Virus record (IMG/VR): IMGVR_UViG_3300025423_000018
Coordinates: 1-63,570 of that record
Direction: 5' to 3' (one strand)
Length of the DNA: 63,570 bases
From: a virus
Shown here in pieces: positions 29,699 to 37,824 of the stretch (within the stretch, counting starts at the first letter, position 1; each line of letters opens with the position of its first letter). The translations under genes and the position numbers were made by a program. Under the pieces are notes generated by a model, which did not search any database, was not told where the DNA came from, and worked only from the letters and a program-made list of their open reading frames with translations.

Positions 29699-30007
29699 AT
29701 GGCACAAACCCCCGAAGCAAAAGTTAAAAAGCAAATCAAGGCCACCCTTGAAAAGCATGGTGTGTATTACGCTATGCCTATCGGCACAGGCTTTGGTAAT
29801 TCAGGCGTACCCGATTTTCTTTGTTGCGTGAACGGCAAGTTCTTGGCGATTGAAGCCAAGGCAGGGAACAATCAACCGACTGCGTTACAAATAAAACACC
29901 TCAACGATATTACTAGAGCAGGGGGACAGTCACTTGTTGCCAACGAGAACAGTTTGTTTGTGTTAGAAACTGTAATTGAAAACTTAAAAGGAACTAATCA
30001 TGAGTGA
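29699..30007 (+). CDS. VRR-NUC nuclease
   Basis: This 102-aa stand-alone PD-(D/E)xK nuclease has GVPD (36-39), IEAK (51-54) and a Gln in PTALQ (64) as the catalytic pattern. Phage VRR-NUC proteins are stand-alone nucleases thought to process DNA junctions or flaps. No ribosome site precedes the ATG, consistent with a leaderless transcript. It opens the replication block and overlaps the next gene by 8 bases. Confidence 0.83.
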   Translation: MAQTPEAKVKKQIKATLEKHGVYYAMPIGTGFGNSGVPDFLCCVNGKFLAIEAKAGNNQPTALQIKHLNDITRAGGQSLVANENSLFVLETVIENLKGTNHE

Positions 30008-30296
30008 AATATCTGCAGGAGTACAGGCATTGGTAAGTAGGATGGGGACGCACCCCGAAGAATTCTTTGACCCCAAAGAGAATAGCGAGTGGGCTTTCAT
30101 TTACAAAGAAACATTTAGAGACGTGATGACTGAGCCTGAGAAAGCCGCCATTCACACTGCGCTTAAGGCAGTACGCAGAAAAGAGTTTGAGTCCAAAGTA
30201 TTAAAACAAATTCTCCGTGCGGACGTACAAGATAGCGTACCACCCAACGCTTCCCTAGCATACAAAATGCTGACAACGGAGGGATCATGGAAGTAA
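30000..30296 (+). CDS. Hypothetical protein, paralogue of the next gene
   Basis: This 98-aa helical protein begins SAGVQALVSRMGTHPEEFFD and later has AALKAVRRKEFESKVLKQIL-like text (ALKAVRRKEFESKVLKQIL). The 30287-30763 product has the same order (MVTMLAERMRTNPEDF, then RDLCRKRFEDRCLEKLL), so the two are tandem copies. Function unknown. Confidence 0.65.
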   Translation: MSEISAGVQALVSRMGTHPEEFFDPKENSEWAFIYKETFRDVMTEPEKAAIHTALKAVRRKEFESKVLKQILRADVQDSVPPNASLAYKMLTTEGSWK

Positions 30297-30763
30297 TTTC
30301 CCCAATGGTGACGATGCTCGCCGAGCGTATGCGCACGAATCCCGAAGACTTTGTTTCTATCGATAATAAAAATTTGGTTGGTAGTACTCCCCCTAAGTTT
30401 TATGAGATCTCGCAGTTGCTCGCTGACATGATTGCTGACCCTAATGCAAAATACTATTGGTTTCTTAACGACACCGAAAGGGGAATGCTGATGGATGCGT
30501 ATCGTGATCTGTGCCGAAAGCGTTTTGAAGACAGGTGTTTGGAAAAATTACTTGGGGATAAACAAGAACATGAAGGCCCCGCCAGTGTGAAATACAAAGC
30601 GCAAGGTAGGTATGGACAAGCACAAGTTACAGGTCAAGGGCAACCAGTGAGTTACTGGAATGACCCAAGAATACACCTCAATGGTACGCAAATTGAGTAC
30701 TGCGCAAAATACGGTATTGACCCCGAATCATATGCAAAACTAATGGCAACAACACATATATGA
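30287..30763 (+). CDS. Hypothetical protein with C-terminal GIDPESYAK motif
   Basis: The first 90 residues of this 158-aa protein are a divergent copy of the preceding protein. The C-terminal LNGTQIEYCAKYGIDPESYA (131-150) resembles the scaffold C-terminus and residues 51-71 of the DUF3310 protein. It directly precedes the polymerase gene with a 4-base overlap, suggesting a replication accessory role. Confidence 0.62.
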   Translation: MEVISPMVTMLAERMRTNPEDFVSIDNKNLVGSTPPKFYEISQLLADMIADPNAKYYWFLNDTERGMLMDAYRDLCRKRFEDRCLEKLLGDKQEHEGPASVKYKAQGRYGQAQVTGQGQPVSYWNDPRIHLNGTQIEYCAKYGIDPESYAKLMATTHI

Positions 30764-32574
30764 GCATAATTACAATTGACTTTGAAACTTTTTACTCTAG
30801 AGAGTTCAGTCTTACCAAGATGACAACCGAGGAGTACGTAAGAAGCGAGCAGTTCGAGGTGATCGGCGTGGCGGTGCAAGTGGATGATGGTGAGCCCAAG
30901 TGGTTCACCGGAAACATGAGCCTGACCAAACTGTTTCTCGATAGCTTTGAGATGCACAAACACATGGTGCTCGCCCACAATGCTCAATTCGATGGCGCCA
31001 TATTGACTTGGCTATTCGATATTAAGCCTAAGAAGTGGTTGGATACGCTGAGCATGGCACGGGCGATTCATGGTACTGAGGTAGGCGGTAGCTTGAAGAA
31101 GCTGGCTGAGTATTACGACGTAGGGATCAAGGGCGAAGAAGTGGTCAATGCACTGGGTTTGCGCCGAGAGGATTTCCCCTCCGACCAACTGGCACGCTAC
31201 GGAGAATACTGTCGAAACGACGTGGCGCTAACTTATGCAATCTTCAACTTGATGATGCAGGACTTCCCAACGTTTGAGCTAAGCCTGATTGATCAGACCT
31301 TGCGTATGTTCACCGAGCCAGTATTGGTATTGTCCACAGACCACTTGCACTGGCATTTACTTAGAGTTCGCCAACACAAAGAAGAGCTATTGCAAAACTT
31401 TGATAAAGATACCTTGATGAGCAATCCCAAGTTTGCCGAGTTGCTTAAATCATTTCGTGTTAAACCCCCAATGAAGACTAGCCCCGCCACAGGTAAGCAG
31501 ACGTTTGCGTTTTCTAAAACCGATGAGGAATTCAAGGCATTGCTTGAACACGAGATTCCACAGGTGCAAGCTCTAGTGGCAGCGAGACTAGGCACTAAGT
31601 CTACGCTAGAAGAAACAAGAACCGCTCGGTTTCTGGAAATGTCAAAGCGTGGTGCTATGCCAGTTCCCCTAAGATACTACGCCGCTCACACAGGACGGTG
31701 GGGTGGTGATGACAAAGTTAACCTCCAAAATTTGCCACGTCAATCGCCCATCAAGAATGCAATCTTAGCACCCGAGGGTTTTTTGCTGATTGACTCAGAC
31801 AGTTCACAGATTGAAGCAAGAACTTTAGCATGGCTAGCCGAACAAAACGATTTAGTGGAGGCATTTGAAAATGGACAGGACGTATACAAGATCATGGCAT
31901 CTGCTATCTATGCTAAAGGAGAAGCAGAAATCACAAAAGACGAGAGGTTCGTTGGTAAGACAACGATTCTCGGTGCGGGGTACGGCATGGGGGCGACTAA
32001 GTTTAAAGCGCAACTTAAAACGTTTGGAGTGGAGATCGAGGAGGAGGAATCAAAAAGAATTATTACGACGTATCGAGAAACGTACCCGTCTATTGTTGAA
32101 TTATGGAGACAAGGGGCAATAGCCCTCAAAGCCATCATGAATGACCAAACCAGTCAACTGGGGAGAACAGGGGTTTTGATGGTTGAGGGTAAAAAAGGAA
32201 TCAAACTTCCCAACGGGTTGTACTTGAAGTATCCCAATCTACGTGTGGTTAGCAACGGCGATAAATCTGAACTCGTGTACGATACCAAAAAAGGAAAAGC
32301 CACAATCCCTACCCGTATCTATGGAGGTAAAGTCATTGAAAATGTTTGTCAGGCATTGGCTAGAATCATTATCGGTGAGCAGATGCTGATGATCGCTAAG
32401 AAGTATAAAGTAGTCATGACAGTGCATGATGCGATTGCTTGTATCGTCCCGGAGCAGGAAGTTGAGACTGCTAAAGAATATGTTGAATTGTGTATGCGTA
32501 TACGCCCACAGTGGGCCCCCGACTTACCATTAAATTGCGAATCGGGTTTTGGTAAAAGTTATGGAGATTGCTGA
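30760..32574 (+). CDS. Family-A DNA polymerase with 3'-5' exonuclease
   Basis: This 604-aa protein is short against bacterial Pol I because it lacks the 5' nuclease. The exonuclease has DFETF (D7, E9), an AHNAQFD block and YCRND. The polymerase has motif A DSSQIEAR (D347; the usual Tyr is Ser), motif B with K400 and GAGYG (Y408), and motif C VHDA (H556, D557). The position matching E. coli Phe762 is Leu404. It replicates the phage genome together with the primase-helicase at 38064. Confidence 0.93.
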   Translation: MSIITIDFETFYSREFSLTKMTTEEYVRSEQFEVIGVAVQVDDGEPKWFTGNMSLTKLFLDSFEMHKHMVLAHNAQFDGAILTWLFDIKPKKWLDTLSMARAIHGTEVGGSLKKLAEYYDVGIKGEEVVNALGLRREDFPSDQLARYGEYCRNDVALTYAIFNLMMQDFPTFELSLIDQTLRMFTEPVLVLSTDHLHWHLLRVRQHKEELLQNFDKDTLMSNPKFAELLKSFRVKPPMKTSPATGKQTFAFSKTDEEFKALLEHEIPQVQALVAARLGTKSTLEETRTARFLEMSKRGAMPVPLRYYAAHTGRWGGDDKVNLQNLPRQSPIKNAILAPEGFLLIDSDSSQIEARTLAWLAEQNDLVEAFENGQDVYKIMASAIYAKGEAEITKDERFVGKTTILGAGYGMGATKFKAQLKTFGVEIEEEESKRIITTYRETYPSIVELWRQGAIALKAIMNDQTSQLGRTGVLMVEGKKGIKLPNGLYLKYPNLRVVSNGDKSELVYDTKKGKATIPTRIYGGKVIENVCQALARIIIGEQMLMIAKKYKVVMTVHDAIACIVPEQEVETAKEYVELCMRIRPQWAPDLPLNCESGFGKSYGDC

Positions 32575-32693
32575 TGCGTGTACTGTGGAAGTACATCAAT
32601 AAACGCACAAGGGACGTACATTTTTCATGGAAAAGATGGAGCCGAGGCGATGCTTATGGCTTTTGGGAATTTAGATTACCTCCGGAGGAATAA
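32574..32693 (+). CDS. Small basic protein (39 aa)
   Basis: The ATG at 32574 overlaps the polymerase stop by one base. The product begins MRVLWKYINKRTRDVHFSWK, then RWSRGDAYGFWEF, Arg/Trp-rich. Its stop overlaps the next ATG (TAATG), with CCGGAGGAA upstream of that start. Function unknown. Confidence 0.5.
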   Translation: MRVLWKYINKRTRDVHFSWKRWSRGDAYGFWEFRLPPEE

Positions 32694-32908
32694 TGACTGA
32701 TGATATTGTAGAGATGGCTAAACAAGCAGGTTTTGAAAGGCTTGGTGTATATGCTCAATTTGGCAATGATTGGGTGGGTTTTACTAAAGACCTTGAGACT
32801 TTTGCCAAACTAGTAGCAGAAAAAGAACGTAGGGCATGTGCAAGGATATGTGCTGAAGTTGGCATGTGGGATTTAGTACATGAAATTGAAGGAAGGGGAC
32901 AAGAATGA
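32693..32908 (+). CDS. EREACA-type small protein, paralogue of 27576-27845
   Basis: This 71-aa protein contains TFAKLVAEKERRACARICAE and ends EGRGQE, matching the 27576 product. Both copies are followed by an ATGA-coupled gene. GGAGG gives a strong ribosome site. Function unknown. Confidence 0.6.
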   Translation: MTDDIVEMAKQAGFERLGVYAQFGNDWVGFTKDLETFAKLVAEKERRACARICAEVGMWDLVHEIEGRGQE

Positions 32909-33306
32909 CTAAAGATGAAGCATTACGCCTTGCATTAGAGGCGTTGGAAATAAATTTAGTTTTTCTGAGAAAAGTAAAACCGTTCAAAGGGCAAGAAGAT
33001 TTGGCATCCGATTGTGTGGCTATGACAGAAGAAACCATCACCGCCATTAAAGCCGCACTAGAAGCAAAAGATGAGCCTGTTGCGTGGGGCATGAAAAAAA
33101 ACGGCGTTATTATTGATGTAATCTGCCCTGATGAACATGATCTTGAAGAAGGTAGCTATACAGTACCTCTTTACACCACACCACAACGCACATGGGTAGG
33201 ATTGACAAAAATGGAACTTGTAAAGTGTGGAGTTTTTCCTTGGGGGAATTCGTATCAACTTTATCAAGCAATTGAATCCAAGCTGAAGGAAAAAAATCAT
33301 GGCTAA
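32905..33306 (+). CDS. Conserved phage protein of unknown function
   Basis: This 133-aa protein has a helical first half (EALRLALEALEINLVFLRKV), then DEPVAWG and TVPLYTTPQRTWVGLT. The pairing of an ALxALE helix with xPVAW and PLYTTPQ is a recurrent pattern in phage early proteins. It overlaps both neighbours. Confidence 0.65.
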   Translation: MTKDEALRLALEALEINLVFLRKVKPFKGQEDLASDCVAMTEETITAIKAALEAKDEPVAWGMKKNGVIIDVICPDEHDLEEGSYTVPLYTTPQRTWVGLTKMELVKCGVFPWGNSYQLYQAIESKLKEKNHG

Positions 33307-33976
33307 TATCATATGGTCATTCAGTAGCCTTAAGACATTTCAACAGTGTCCTAAAAAGTATTACCACTTAAAGGTAGCCAAGGATGTTAAAGATACAACA
33401 GGTGAAGCGGCGCTGTACGGTACAGAGATGCACCTAGCGGCAGAGGAGTATATCCGTGACGGTAAAGACTTACCGCCAAAGTTTGAGTATCTGCGTTCTT
33501 CTTTAGATAGATTAAATGCAATTGAGGGAGAAAAATATTGCGAAGTAGAGCTTGGTTTGACGAAGAACTTAGAAGAGTGCACGTTCGATGCTCCGAATGT
33601 GTGGTGGCATGGGGTGGCCGACCTAGTGATTATCAATCGGAAGTCGGGGACGTGCTATTCGATAGATTACAAGACCAGCAAGAATGCGAGATATGCGGAC
33701 GTGACGCAACTAGATCTCGTCGCTTGTGGGCTATTCGCAAAATTTCCGGAAGTGAAGAGGATAAAGTCGGCGCTTATGTTTGTAGTGAGCAAGGAGTTTA
33801 TTAAGGCTGAGCACGTAGCAGAAACAAAACAAAAGTACATAGACAAAGTACTGCCCCACATCGAAAGACTAGAGGGGGCGTTTGAGAGCGGAGTATGGAA
33901 CGCCAAACAAGGCGCACTGTGCGGGTGGTGTCCAGTCACCCATTGTGAACATTATGTAAACAGGAGTAGAAAATGA
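33299..33976 (+). CDS. Cas4/RecB-like PD-(D/E)xK exonuclease
   Basis: This 225-aa protein has SFSSLKTFQQCPKKYYHLK at the start (C17), H45, D108 in HGVADLV, D123 and K125 in IDYKTSK, and Q137. The C-terminus has three more Cys (208, 211, 216). One N-terminal plus three C-terminal Cys is the layout that holds a 4Fe-4S cluster in Cas4/AddB-type nucleases. In phages such enzymes act in recombination or replication. No Cas genes are nearby. Confidence 0.83.
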   Translation: MANIIWSFSSLKTFQQCPKKYYHLKVAKDVKDTTGEAALYGTEMHLAAEEYIRDGKDLPPKFEYLRSSLDRLNAIEGEKYCEVELGLTKNLEECTFDAPNVWWHGVADLVIINRKSGTCYSIDYKTSKNARYADVTQLDLVACGLFAKFPEVKRIKSALMFVVSKEFIKAEHVAETKQKYIDKVLPHIERLEGAFESGVWNAKQGALCGWCPVTHCEHYVNRSRK

Positions 33977-34254
33977 CAAAGAAAAAACTAACCAATGAAG
34001 ATGAACAAGCGGCGTTAGCTTATTTAAAACTGCAAGAGGATGCAAGGAAATTGATTCGAGATGTTATTTTTGATTTACTATTGGTCAAAGATGACCCTGC
34101 ATCTGAGATCGTTCACAGTGTGCTTATTGACATCATTCGGACTGCAATTGAGGACAAAATAGATGTGAGTAGTAACGATGTCAATCCCATAAAACTTCCG
34201 CAACATAAACTTCAAGATGCAATCCTTAAATTAGCATTTCCATACAGGAGTTAA
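33973..34254 (+). CDS. Helical protein, copy 1 of a three-gene paralogue set
   Basis: This 93-aa protein contains DEQAALAYLKLQEDARKLIR, then DVIFDLLL. The same opening recurs in the next two genes. The rest is divergent. ATGA overlap with the nuclease gene suggests coupled expression. Function unknown. Confidence 0.62.
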   Translation: MTKKKLTNEDEQAALAYLKLQEDARKLIRDVIFDLLLVKDDPASEIVHSVLIDIIRTAIEDKIDVSSNDVNPIKLPQHKLQDAILKLAFPYRS

Positions 34255-34255
34255 C

Positions 34256-34453
34256 ATGACTGGAGAACAACAAGCGGAGGCTTATTTAAAACTGCACGAG
34301 GACGTGAAACAACTGATAATTGACACCATATATAAAGAATTACAAAACTATGGTAGCCCTTTACATAGCCACATTACCACTGCAGTGCTTGGCAATTATT
34401 CAACAGACCAAAAAATTAAAGACGTTGTCAAGAAACAAATGGAGAAATTTTAA
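34256..34453 (+). CDS. Helical protein, copy 2 of the paralogue set
   Basis: This 65-aa protein begins TGEQQAEAYLKLHEDVKQLI, then IDTIYKEL. It is the shortest of the three copies, starts 1 base after the previous stop and shares one base with the next start. Function unknown. Confidence 0.6.
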   Translation: MTGEQQAEAYLKLHEDVKQLIIDTIYKELQNYGSPLHSHITTAVLGNYSTDQKIKDVVKKQMEKF

Positions 34454-34824
34454 TGACTGAAGAAGAACAACAAGCAACACTAGCGTACATCAAACTGCAA
34501 GACGATGTAAAGGGAATGATCGTAGACGTAGTAACCAAAGAGCTAACAGGCAAAGATAGTAGACTTAATGGTTTCATCAAAGGTTTAATTGAGCGTACCG
34601 TGGTCAATGTAATTGGCAAAACAATCCATGAAGAACTTGACAAGTACAAACAGGAAATGATAATGGAGATCTGCATAGCAGTAGGCAGAACAATCCAAGT
34701 TGCTGATAAACAAGGCCGTGCTCCTTTATGGGAAACCGACCCCGCAGAATTTGGATTGGGTGAAGCGGATTTAAATAGCCACATGATCGAAGGAAGTCAA
34801 AATGCCATACGTAAACAAACCTAG
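34453..34824 (+). CDS. Helical protein, copy 3 of the paralogue set
   Basis: This 123-aa protein begins EEEQQATLAYIKLQDDVKGM, then IVDVVTKEL. The C-terminal half is unique, with GRAPLWETDPAEFGLGEADL. It overlaps the HNH gene by 23 bases. Function unknown. Confidence 0.62.
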   Translation: MTEEEQQATLAYIKLQDDVKGMIVDVVTKELTGKDSRLNGFIKGLIERTVVNVIGKTIHEELDKYKQEMIMEICIAVGRTIQVADKQGRAPLWETDPAEFGLGEADLNSHMIEGSQNAIRKQT

Positions 34825-35077
34825 ACCGTACAAAAAAGAATATCAGCAACAGAAAGCCCGTGGTGAACACGAAGACCGCATGGAGCGTCAGCGTGCTCGC
34901 AATGAGATGGATAAGAAGGGTATTGACCGCAAAGGTAAAGACATCGACCACACCATCCCTTTATCCAAAGGTGGCACAAATGCTCCGTCGAACTTGAAAC
35001 TCAAAAGCCCAAGTGCCAACCGATCTTTCAGTAGAAACAGTGATCACACGGTCAAAAAGAACAAACCCAAGAAATGA
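34802..35077 (+). CDS. Small HNH-type nuclease
   Basis: This 91-aa protein has a very basic first half followed by DIDHTIPLSKGGTNAPSNLK, the H-N-H core (HTIPLSKGG, then N in NLK). It has the size of small phage HNH proteins that assist packaging or mobility. In the replication block, next to the SNF2 helicase, its role is open. It overlaps both neighbours. Confidence 0.75.
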   Translation: MPYVNKPRPYKKEYQQQKARGEHEDRMERQRARNEMDKKGIDRKGKDIDHTIPLSKGGTNAPSNLKLKSPSANRSFSRNSDHTVKKNKPKK

Positions 35078-36483
35078 CTTTAGCTACATACAACTGGCCC
35101 CGACCACACGGATACACTCCGTTCGCCCATCAAGTTCAGACTGCGGATTTCTTGACTAAACACCGAAAGGCGTTCTGCTTTAATGAGCAAGGTACAGGTA
35201 AGACTGCGTCAGTTATTTGGGCAACCGACTACCTCATGACACGGGGTATCTTGAAGCGGGTCTTGATTGTTTGTCCACTCTCGGTGATGAAGGCCGCATG
35301 GCAGGAAGACTTATTTAAGTTTGCCATACACCGCAGAGTCAGCGTTGCGCATGGAAGTGCGAGCAAGCGCAAAGAGATTATTCTTGGTGGTGCTGAGTAT
35401 GTCATCATCAACTTTGACGGCGTTGAGATTGTTAAAAACGAGATCATTCAAGGTGAGTTTGATTTGATTGTGGTTGACGAAGCGTCAGCCTATAAGAATG
35501 CGCAGACCAAACGATGGAAAGCGATGAGGGATTTGGGTAAACATGTGTTTGGCTTGTGGATGTTGACAGGAACGCCAGCCGCCCAAAGCCCTGCGGATGC
35601 TTACGGATTGGCAAAGCTCGTGAACCCCAAGGGTGTACCGATGTTCTTTGGTCAGTTCAAAGATACAGTCATGGTGAAGGTCAGTGAATTCCGGTGGGTA
35701 CCTAGGCCGACTGCCGACAAGGTTGTGCACCAAGTTCTTCAGCCCGCCATCAGGTTTGAGAAAGCTCAATGTCTGGATCTGCCACCGCTTACATATATTG
35801 ATCGAGATGCACCACTTACACCGCAGCAGTCGGTGTATTACAAGAAACTGAAGAGTCAGATGCTTATCGAAGCAGCCGGTGAAGAAGTCAGTGCCGTCAA
35901 CGCCGCATCAATGTTGACTAAATTACTGCAGATTTCATGCGGTTCAGTGTACACGGACACTGGAGAGGTGGTTGACTTTGACGTATCGAGTCGGATGAAA
36001 GTGGTCAAGGAAGTGATTGACGAGTCGAGCCACAAGGTTTTGATCTTTGTACCGTTCAATCACACGATTGATTTGTTAACCAAATACCTAACCAAGCAAG
36101 GTATTACGAACGATATTATTAATGGCAACGTGAGCGCCAATAGACGTGCAGAGATTGTCAGAGAGTTCCAAAGCAATGCAGAGCCAAAGGTACTTGTCAT
36201 TCAGCCACAAGCCGCATCTCATGGTTTAACCTTAACTGCCGCAAACACAATCATATGGTATGCTCCATGCACGAGTGTTGAAACGTATCTTCAAGCAAAC
36301 GCAAGGATCGATAGACCCGGACAGAAGAATCCGATGACTATCGTACACGTAAGAGGTAGCGCTGTTGAAACCAAGCTCTATCAAATGTTGCGCAACAAGA
36401 TCACCGACCACTCCAAAATAATTGATCTTTATAAAGAAGAAATTTTACAAGAAGACTTGACAATGTCTAATCAAGACATATAA
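35074..36483 (+). CDS. SNF2-type DNA helicase/translocase
   Basis: This 469-aa protein has a Q-like AHQ (18-20), Walker A GTGKT (40-44), motif II DEAS (135-138), motif III LTGTP (164-168), and C-terminal motifs IIWYAPCTSVETYLQANARI and RPGQ. These are the marks of SF2 Snf2 helicases, which move along double-stranded DNA. It probably serves phage replication or recombination, or displaces host proteins. The promoter for the next operon lies in its last codons. Confidence 0.88.
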   Translation: MTLATYNWPRPHGYTPFAHQVQTADFLTKHRKAFCFNEQGTGKTASVIWATDYLMTRGILKRVLIVCPLSVMKAAWQEDLFKFAIHRRVSVAHGSASKRKEIILGGAEYVIINFDGVEIVKNEIIQGEFDLIVVDEASAYKNAQTKRWKAMRDLGKHVFGLWMLTGTPAAQSPADAYGLAKLVNPKGVPMFFGQFKDTVMVKVSEFRWVPRPTADKVVHQVLQPAIRFEKAQCLDLPPLTYIDRDAPLTPQQSVYYKKLKSQMLIEAAGEEVSAVNAASMLTKLLQISCGSVYTDTGEVVDFDVSSRMKVVKEVIDESSHKVLIFVPFNHTIDLLTKYLTKQGITNDIINGNVSANRRAEIVREFQSNAEPKVLVIQPQAASHGLTLTAANTIIWYAPCTSVETYLQANARIDRPGQKNPMTIVHVRGSAVETKLYQMLRNKITDHSKIIDLYKEEILQEDLTMSNQDI

Positions 36484-36484
36484 T
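36457..36484 (+). promoter_or_regulatory. Perfect-consensus sigma70 promoter
   Basis: TTGACA (36457-36462), 16 bases, TATAAT (36479-36484). The -10 overlaps the stop codon of the helicase gene. It opens the group of 36517 (Gam-like), SSB-like, HTH and primase-helicase genes. Confidence 0.88.
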
Positions 36485-36516
36485 ATCAAGACCATAACAA
36501 AGAAAGGAACTAAATT

Positions 36517-36942
36517 ATGGACGATACTGTTCAGGAGGAAAGACCCCCCGTCGATGTTGACAAACTTGCACAAGCGTATATCAAGATGCGTGATGCACGT
36601 TCTGTTATCAAGCGGGAGTGGGAAGAGAAAGATAAAGAGATCCAAGCACAGATGGATCTGATCGAGCAAGCACTGCTTGATCTTTGCAAAGACCTAAACA
36701 CCAACACACTTGGCACAAGTCACGGCACTGTTATTCGTTCGGTTAAGTCACGGTACTGGACGAATGACTGGGATTCTATGTATCGGTTCATCAAAGAACA
36801 TGGTGCGTATGGCCTATTGGAGAAACGAATTCAGCAAACGCATATGAAAGAGTTTTTGCAAGAGAATCCTGATGTTTACCCCGAAGGGTTGAATGTTGAG
36901 AATCAGTTTACCGTGGTTGTTAGACGTAAAAAGGAAGAATGA
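36517..36942 (+). CDS. Conserved phage protein with coiled coil (Gam-like?)
   Basis: This 141-aa protein has a long charged helix (residues 12-60), then GTVIRSVKSRYWTNDWDSMY, FIKEHGAYGLLEKRIQQTHM and ENPDVYPEGLNVENQF. I recognise the RYWTxDW and LLExRIxQ blocks as a conserved family next to SSB-like genes. A role as a nuclease inhibitor like Gam is possible but weakly supported. AAAGGAAC lies upstream. Confidence 0.62.
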   Translation: MDDTVQEERPPVDVDKLAQAYIKMRDARSVIKREWEEKDKEIQAQMDLIEQALLDLCKDLNTNTLGTSHGTVIRSVKSRYWTNDWDSMYRFIKEHGAYGLLEKRIQQTHMKEFLQENPDVYPEGLNVENQFTVVVRRKKEE

Positions 36943-36943
36943 A

Positions 36944-37822
36944 ATGAGTAACGTAGCATTATTTAACCAAGACTTACCCGACTTTCTGCAATCTGCACCA
37001 GTCAGTGAGTTAACCAAAAACTTGGCCGGTAAATCCGGCGTCCCCCGCATTGTGCCTAAGAACGGAATCTTCCGTAAGATGCTCGGCACTGATGAGCAAG
37101 GCAAAGTTAAAGGCGATTTGGAAGTTGTGATCATCAACGCTTCACCAAAAGTGGGACGTATTTTCTATGCGAAAGCATGGAATCCTGAGTCAGAGCCAAC
37201 ATCTCCCGACTGCTTTTCCAACGACGGTCAAACACCCGACAAAGGTTCAACCAACCCACAATCTGAGCGTTGCGATTCTTGTCCCAATAACATCAAAGGT
37301 TCAGGTCAAGGCACATCCAAGGCTTGCAGATACACACGCCGTATCGCAGTGGTTCTTGAAGAAGACTTTGGTACTTCACTAGAAGGCCGAGTCTATCAAA
37401 TGAACTTGGCATCCAAGTCTTTGTTTGGCGAGAGCGTCGGAGACAACAAGTTTGTTTTTGAAGACTACACAAAACATTTGGCAAACAACGGCAAGAGCAT
37501 CGAGCACATTGTCACCTCGTTGAGCTTCAATGAGAACAACGACAATCAATCTATTTTGTTCACGCCTATGCGCTATATCACTAAAGATATTCACGCAGTC
37601 ACAAGTAAGGCCGCCGCTAAACCCGAAGTGCAGAAGATGGTCATCATGACGCCATACGAAGCACAGGCAAGTGGTATGAAACCTTTGGCTAAACCCGAAG
37701 TCAAAGCTGAGCCCAAATCCGAAGTGGTGGAGGAGCCAGTCAAACGACCCAAGGCAGAAGCCCCAACAGTTGCGCCCAAGAAAGACTTGGACGATGTTCT
37801 TAAAGCATGGAGTGAGGAGTAA
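36944..37822 (+). CDS. Single-stranded-DNA-binding-like protein
   Basis: This protein has 292 residues from the ATG at 36944, preceded by AAGGA; the ATG at 36893 lies inside the previous gene. It has a beta-rich core with a four-Cys patch (DCFSN, CDSCPNN, ACRY), a basic loop, and a Pro/Glu/Lys linker leading to the acidic tail LDDVLKAWSEE. A short acidic tail is the hallmark of phage SSBs such as T7 gp2.5. Its place between polymerase and primase-helicase supports this. Confidence 0.62.
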   Translation: MSNVALFNQDLPDFLQSAPVSELTKNLAGKSGVPRIVPKNGIFRKMLGTDEQGKVKGDLEVVIINASPKVGRIFYAKAWNPESEPTSPDCFSNDGQTPDKGSTNPQSERCDSCPNNIKGSGQGTSKACRYTRRIAVVLEEDFGTSLEGRVYQMNLASKSLFGESVGDNKFVFEDYTKHLANNGKSIEHIVTSLSFNENNDNQSILFTPMRYITKDIHAVTSKAAAKPEVQKMVIMTPYEAQASGMKPLAKPEVKAEPKSEVVEEPVKRPKAEAPTVAPKKDLDDVLKAWSEE

Positions 37823-37824
37823 TT

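Noticed and set aside
33299-33976. Cas4-like gene as evidence of a CRISPR system
   Set aside because: No Cas1/Cas2 or direct-repeat array is present; stand-alone Cas4/RecB-like nucleases are common in phages.
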